Below are positions 60,164 to 64,000 of a DNA stretch of 64,000 bases, piece by piece; position 1 is the first letter of the stretch; each line of letters starts with the position of its first letter. This stretch comes from Drosophila miranda (lineage: Eukaryota > Arthropoda > Insecta > Diptera > Drosophilidae). Location of the stretch: contig NC_046677.1 in NCBI RefSeq assembly GCF_003369915.1, forward strand, positions 15,190,001-15,254,000, in the 5' to 3' direction. Under the pieces are notes generated by a model that worked only from the letters and a program-made list of their open reading frames with translations, did no database searches and was not told the origin of the DNA. The position numbers and the translations under genes are program-made.

Positions 60164-63100
60164 TCTATGGCCATTGATGCGTTGCGGCAGACTGACCACC
60201 CCCACACCCTTGGGAGGCCTGGGTATCCGAATACTGGTCGATGGTCCCGCTCCACCATTCGAGCCGGATGCACTCGATGCCGTGGTCTTGCCCGAAACAC
60301 TAGGAATAAGCTGGGCATTCATCATGGACGTGTGCTCGAAGCAATTGCAGCAAAACCTATCGCATCGCACCACCATTATAAGTCCAGCCACCAGCCAGAT
60401 GATCAGACCAGGCCAGGAATGAACCGCACAGCCGCTGAACAGTATTACACCCAGCAGCAGCGACATGCCGCAGAGCACGGGACTCACATTGATCACACTG
60501 CCCGTGTACTTGGGTATAAAGCCCATTATTATGGCCACAATTAACACCCCAATGGCTCCGGTAAAGGCCGCTGGTGCCCAGTGCATCTGGAGTCCTGCCA
60601 CACACAGAGCAATCCCCAAGGCAATGACCACCAAAGCGAAGATGGTCACCCGCCACGAGCTGACAGTGGGCACACGAACGCTGCGCTCCAAGGGTCCTGC
60701 TGTGGTTACCTGTTAGCCCGGATGAAAGGGGGATTTGTCAGGGCAACCAATTAGCAGTGATTGACAAAAGCTATTACCTTAATCTTCTCCCGATATTCAT
60801 CCACAATGGCATCAATATCCGTTGAGGTATCCGAATCGCTTTTGTCGAACTTGTCGGGATATTCAAAGTCCGATGGCTGGAAAGAATAATACCAGGAAAA
60901 AATTATTTAAAAGTTGTTTATACAGTCTACTAAATATAAACTTATAAAAAACGGTAGAAACTTTTTACTACAGAAACTCTATTCTGCAGTGTTAAATAAT
61001 AAACCTAATGATACTTTTTGGTATACCGGGCTACCTTGGGAGATATATCCTTAAATATGTGGATGCTACGAGTACTTTCATTTAACCATAACATTTAAAA
61101 ACCATAGCATGGGATTTATATGATGTCAATACCAAGATGTTGCTAGATTCTTGGGACCGACTCAGCTACGTTGCTTGGTAATGAGACAGAACAATAATAT
61201 AATAACAAATTGTAGATCTTGCGCAGAGACTGGGACCGTGAATCGAGTCCAAGCATCGCTCTCGAATTTTGTATTTTGTTGCTGGATTCGGAGGAACGAC
61301 TTATCTGTCAGAAGCGGTCAGAAGAGATCGATAGCCCAAAATAGAATTAAAGTACCAGTACCAAAACAAGTTTCTTGGTATGTTAATATTTTATAGTCGT
61401 TGATTAAGTCTATAGCCATATAGCCCTATAGACAGATGTACGGAAAAGGAGTAGGAATCGTTCCTTCATTCAATAAACCCGTTTACTCATTTACTATTCC
61501 GTATATAGCAGGCAACTCACCGGTGGCTCTCCATCCGAAAGAATGGTGGACTCCACATCCCTGCCCTCCCGCTGCGGACATGGCGATGTTGGTTCCCCAA
61601 GGAGTAACCACTCCTTCTCCACTTCCTGCTTATTCCTTGGCTTCGTCTTGGGCTTTTTCAGGCCGCTGTGCTTGACCAGACTGATGTTCCACAGACTGCG
61701 TTTGAGGCGACTCGAGCTGGAGGTGGCCGCACTGCTGCAGCTGCTGCTCTTGGCAATGGGCGCCGTGGAGAGGCGACTGTACGACAGTGAGGACTCGCTG
61801 CTGGGATGCATGAACTTGGGCCTGTAGGGGGTATACAGCAGATAGAAGGCTCGCAGGAATCCAGCACTAATGTGGCTGGCGGCCAGGGTATAGCTGAGAT
61901 GCTGTAGGGGACAGGCAAAGGCCAGCATCGCGCACAGGCTTCCGGCAATAAAAACAGCCAGCACGGGATTGCCACTCTCCGAGCTCTCGTAGCTGATTTG
62001 CTTGGAGAGTATGCGCCACTCGGAGGTGGCCAGACGCACCACAATCCCATATAGCTCGGGGAAGAGCTCCAGAAAGGCAGCCGAACTGGTGAGGAGGAGC
62101 ATGCAGGCGGAGGCAGGCACCAGCTTATGGAAGCCACTCTCATCGAGGATGTTAAACAGAGGCACAGCCACGTACTCCTCACGGGCTCTATATGGAAAGA
62201 GAGAGAGAGAATAAGGATTAGTTAATGGTTAGACTATGCTAATATTTTGTTGGATATACTCACTTAAAGTGCACCACTGTGGAAAGACATACGGTTGTCA
62301 GGAGTAGGGAAACACTGACCAGAGCTGTGATCAAGCTGGACGTATACCGTCCACTCCGATGCTGTTGCGGCCAATCGCTGGGAAACGTATACGTTAGCAG
62401 GGCAGCGGCCAGAAAAACCTATAAAGAGGCAAAACAACAAGTTAGGAGATCCATTTATTAGCCAAATAATTCCGCTCAACACCCAAGAGTCCGCAACAAT
62501 TGTTCCTTCACCTTTGGCAAAGCCTTTTTGTACTATCTGACTGGTTGGATAAAAGAAAAACCCGAACGCGCCACTACGTGTCATAATCAAAAGCCCGTAT
62601 CCTGTGGCTTCGTCACGCAATTGCTTCCAGTCACGACACCGAAAATCGATATAACAAAAGGAAAACACAGAACAGAGCGACTGGTGGCATAGTGCACTGA
62701 CCCAGTAACACAGCCAGAAGCAGAGGGGGGCGGTAGGGGAGGGGAGGGGTATAGTATCCACTTACACTGCTAACGCCATCGGGCTGAAAGTAGCTATCCG
62801 TCGACCAGGCCAACAAATCACCACGCCACCAGCCAACGGCACTGAGGATTGCATTCAAGCCAAACATCCCAAGTGTCAGGATGAGGCTGAAGGCCTTCGA
62901 GTGCTGTGAATTTATATAGTAATGTAGTGAGTGTGCCTGATATACGGCGTAGAATAGAGAGCACTTACCACCAGACCAAGCATGAACATTCCAGTGACTA
63001 GAAAAACAACGGAAACACCTAGGACATCCGGCCAGGGCTCGTTCGCAGGTGCATTCCGGCCCAATATGAGTATCCTGGCCAAGCCTCCAGTCATGGCATC

Positions 63101-63467
63101 CAGACAGGCACTCAGTGTCCTTGCCAGCGCTGCGCAGGCACACATGGCCGCCAAGGCATCCAGCCAGATGGCCAGAAAAAGGCTGCCATGGTCAAATTTG
63201 TTGGTGGCCCGAACATAAGGCATTTGTAGGCTACGCAGACTCGTCTTAATGACGACTTTGAAAGGAAAAAAACATTGAATTTAATCTGAACAACAGTCTC
63301 AACAGTGGACTTGTCTCTCACGTGAAAATATCCCATAAAGAGTCGCCAGCCAGACGCCAAAGAGCATACTCGTTGCAGAGGCCTCATTGTAGACAATTAA
63401 ATAGGAGACGATGGAGGTACCCAGGGCCAGGCGGGCCCCACCGCCACTGCAGAGGGCGTCCAGCAGG
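60056..63467 (-). CDS. SLC7 cationic amino-acid transporter-like protein, 5' incomplete
   Basis: Membrane amino-acid transporter of the APC superfamily. Exons seen: 63467-63322, 63255-62969, 62903-62766, 62418-62264, 62187-61521, 60876-60778, 60709-60161; phases agree throughout. About 680 residues are visible. Membrane segments follow the CAT order, including the pair LGTSIVSYLIVY and VLGVSVVFLVTGMFMLGLV, the late pair around ASHISAGFLRAFYLLY, and C-terminal TMs (WRVTIFALVVIALGIALCV; SWPGLIIWLVAGLIMVV). Between them is a long Ser-rich cytosolic loop ending in DEYREKIK. A Cys cluster (CDRFCCNC) follows the last TM, perhaps palmitoylated. The first exons lie beyond 64 kb. TGA at 60163-60161 interrupts the frame; 34 sense codons follow before TAG (60058-60056). 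Sequence is divergent from typical CATs. Confidence 0.75.
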
Positions 63468-64000
63468 CTGCAAGGATAAAGCAGAGGCCGTTAAGTCAGC
63501 AAATTAAATGTAATTGCCAGAAGTCTTCCCAGAATGAATACGAAATTGTGCAAATTAGGAGCGGCTTTACTTTCTCTTAAGGTGGATTTACATATCTTGT
63601 GGTGTAAATTAGTGTTTGTGGTCTGTAAACGAAATATTCTTAGAGCTTTAGAGCTTTAGACATGGCAGCATTTTGAATGGTCTTTAAAATGGTTATTTTG
63701 TTTGGAACATTTTTACGTAGATGTGGGTAACACACAAAAGGAAGCGTTTTTGACCCGATAAGCATATATATTCTTTATCATCATCAGTAGCCGAATCCAT
63801 ATAGCTATATCTGTCTGTCCGTCGATCCGTCCGTCCGTCTTGTTATTTTATTATTATAAGAGCCAGAGCAACCAAATTTTGTATCCAGACTCTTTTTATA
63901 TTACAGAAAAGATGATGAACGAAGTGAATGAACATAACTAGCAGTCGTGTCTATTTGTTTCCGATCTCTCATGACAAGTTTTAGCAAATTAAGAGAGAGA
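63468..64000. other. Probable SLC7 intron with repeat
   Basis: Upstream of the first visible SLC7 exon; the exon has a clean CCTTGCAG acceptor, so more exons must lie beyond the window. It contains an interspersed repeat and nothing coding that I recognise. Confidence 0.5.
63735..63895 (+). repeat. Interspersed element tail
   Basis: GTTTTTGACCCGATAAGCAT, TATATATTCTTTATCATCAT, AGCCGAATCCATATAGCTAT, CTGTCTGTCCGTCGATCCGT and AACCAAATTTTGTATCCAGA follow one another. This is the characteristic order of a widespread decayed Drosophila element; similar phrases occur near 1-60 and 15.2 kb. Confidence 0.65.

Noticed and set aside
1-64000. CRISPR arrays, tRNA genes, rRNA
   Set aside because: No regularly spaced repeats with unique spacers; no tRNA T-arm plus anticodon-arm combination was found by eye; nothing resembling rRNA.

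Overview
The window is nuclear DNA of a fly, almost certainly Drosophila (possibly obscura group; the species is not proven by the sequence). The support is small introns with GT/AG borders, G/C-ending codons in exons, AT-rich flanks, Drosophila-type repeat tails carrying TCTGTCCGTCCGTC runs, and insect-specific gene families (pickpocket channels, EcKL kinases). The combination of an Nhe2-type exchanger, a malectin gene and an EcKL kinase recalls the D. melanogaster 39B neighbourhood on 2L as I remember it (Muller element B); I could not check this.

Layout. 1-16.4 kb: coding part of a minus-strand Na+/H+ exchanger (Nhe2), 15 coding exons, about 980 residues. 16.4-31 kb: its long 5' region, with a UTR exon, two candidate alternative first exons (near 25.3 and 30.1 kb), repeats, and the wreck of an unrecognised gene at 27.0-27.6 kb. 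31.8-32.9 kb: single-exon malectin gene, minus strand. 33.2-33.7 kb: a 263-bp tandem duplication between divergent genes. 34.7-42.9 kb: plus-strand WDR75/Utp17 gene (7 exons). Its 4.7-kb last intron holds, on the opposite strand, a two-exon gene for a 78-residue small basic secreted peptide. 43.7-44.1 kb: a second small secreted protein gene, minus strand. 44.1-49.2 kb: AT-rich and simple-sequence DNA with no gene recognised.

49.2-59.5 kb is a family cluster: one intronless EcKL kinase-like gene on the minus strand, a seven-exon pickpocket DEG/ENaC channel, then three tandem plus-strand EcKL genes. Of these three, the first and third each carry a one-base frameshift in a short G run, while the middle one is intact. 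60.1-63.5 kb is the 3' part of a divergent SLC7 (cationic amino-acid transporter type) gene on the minus strand; its 5' exons lie beyond the window. Its reading frame is interrupted near the end by TGA-C, after which the same frame stays open for 34 strongly coding-like acidic codons: a good stop-codon readthrough candidate.

Most exon borders were checked by hand for frame continuity; products come from recognised family motifs. No searches could be run.
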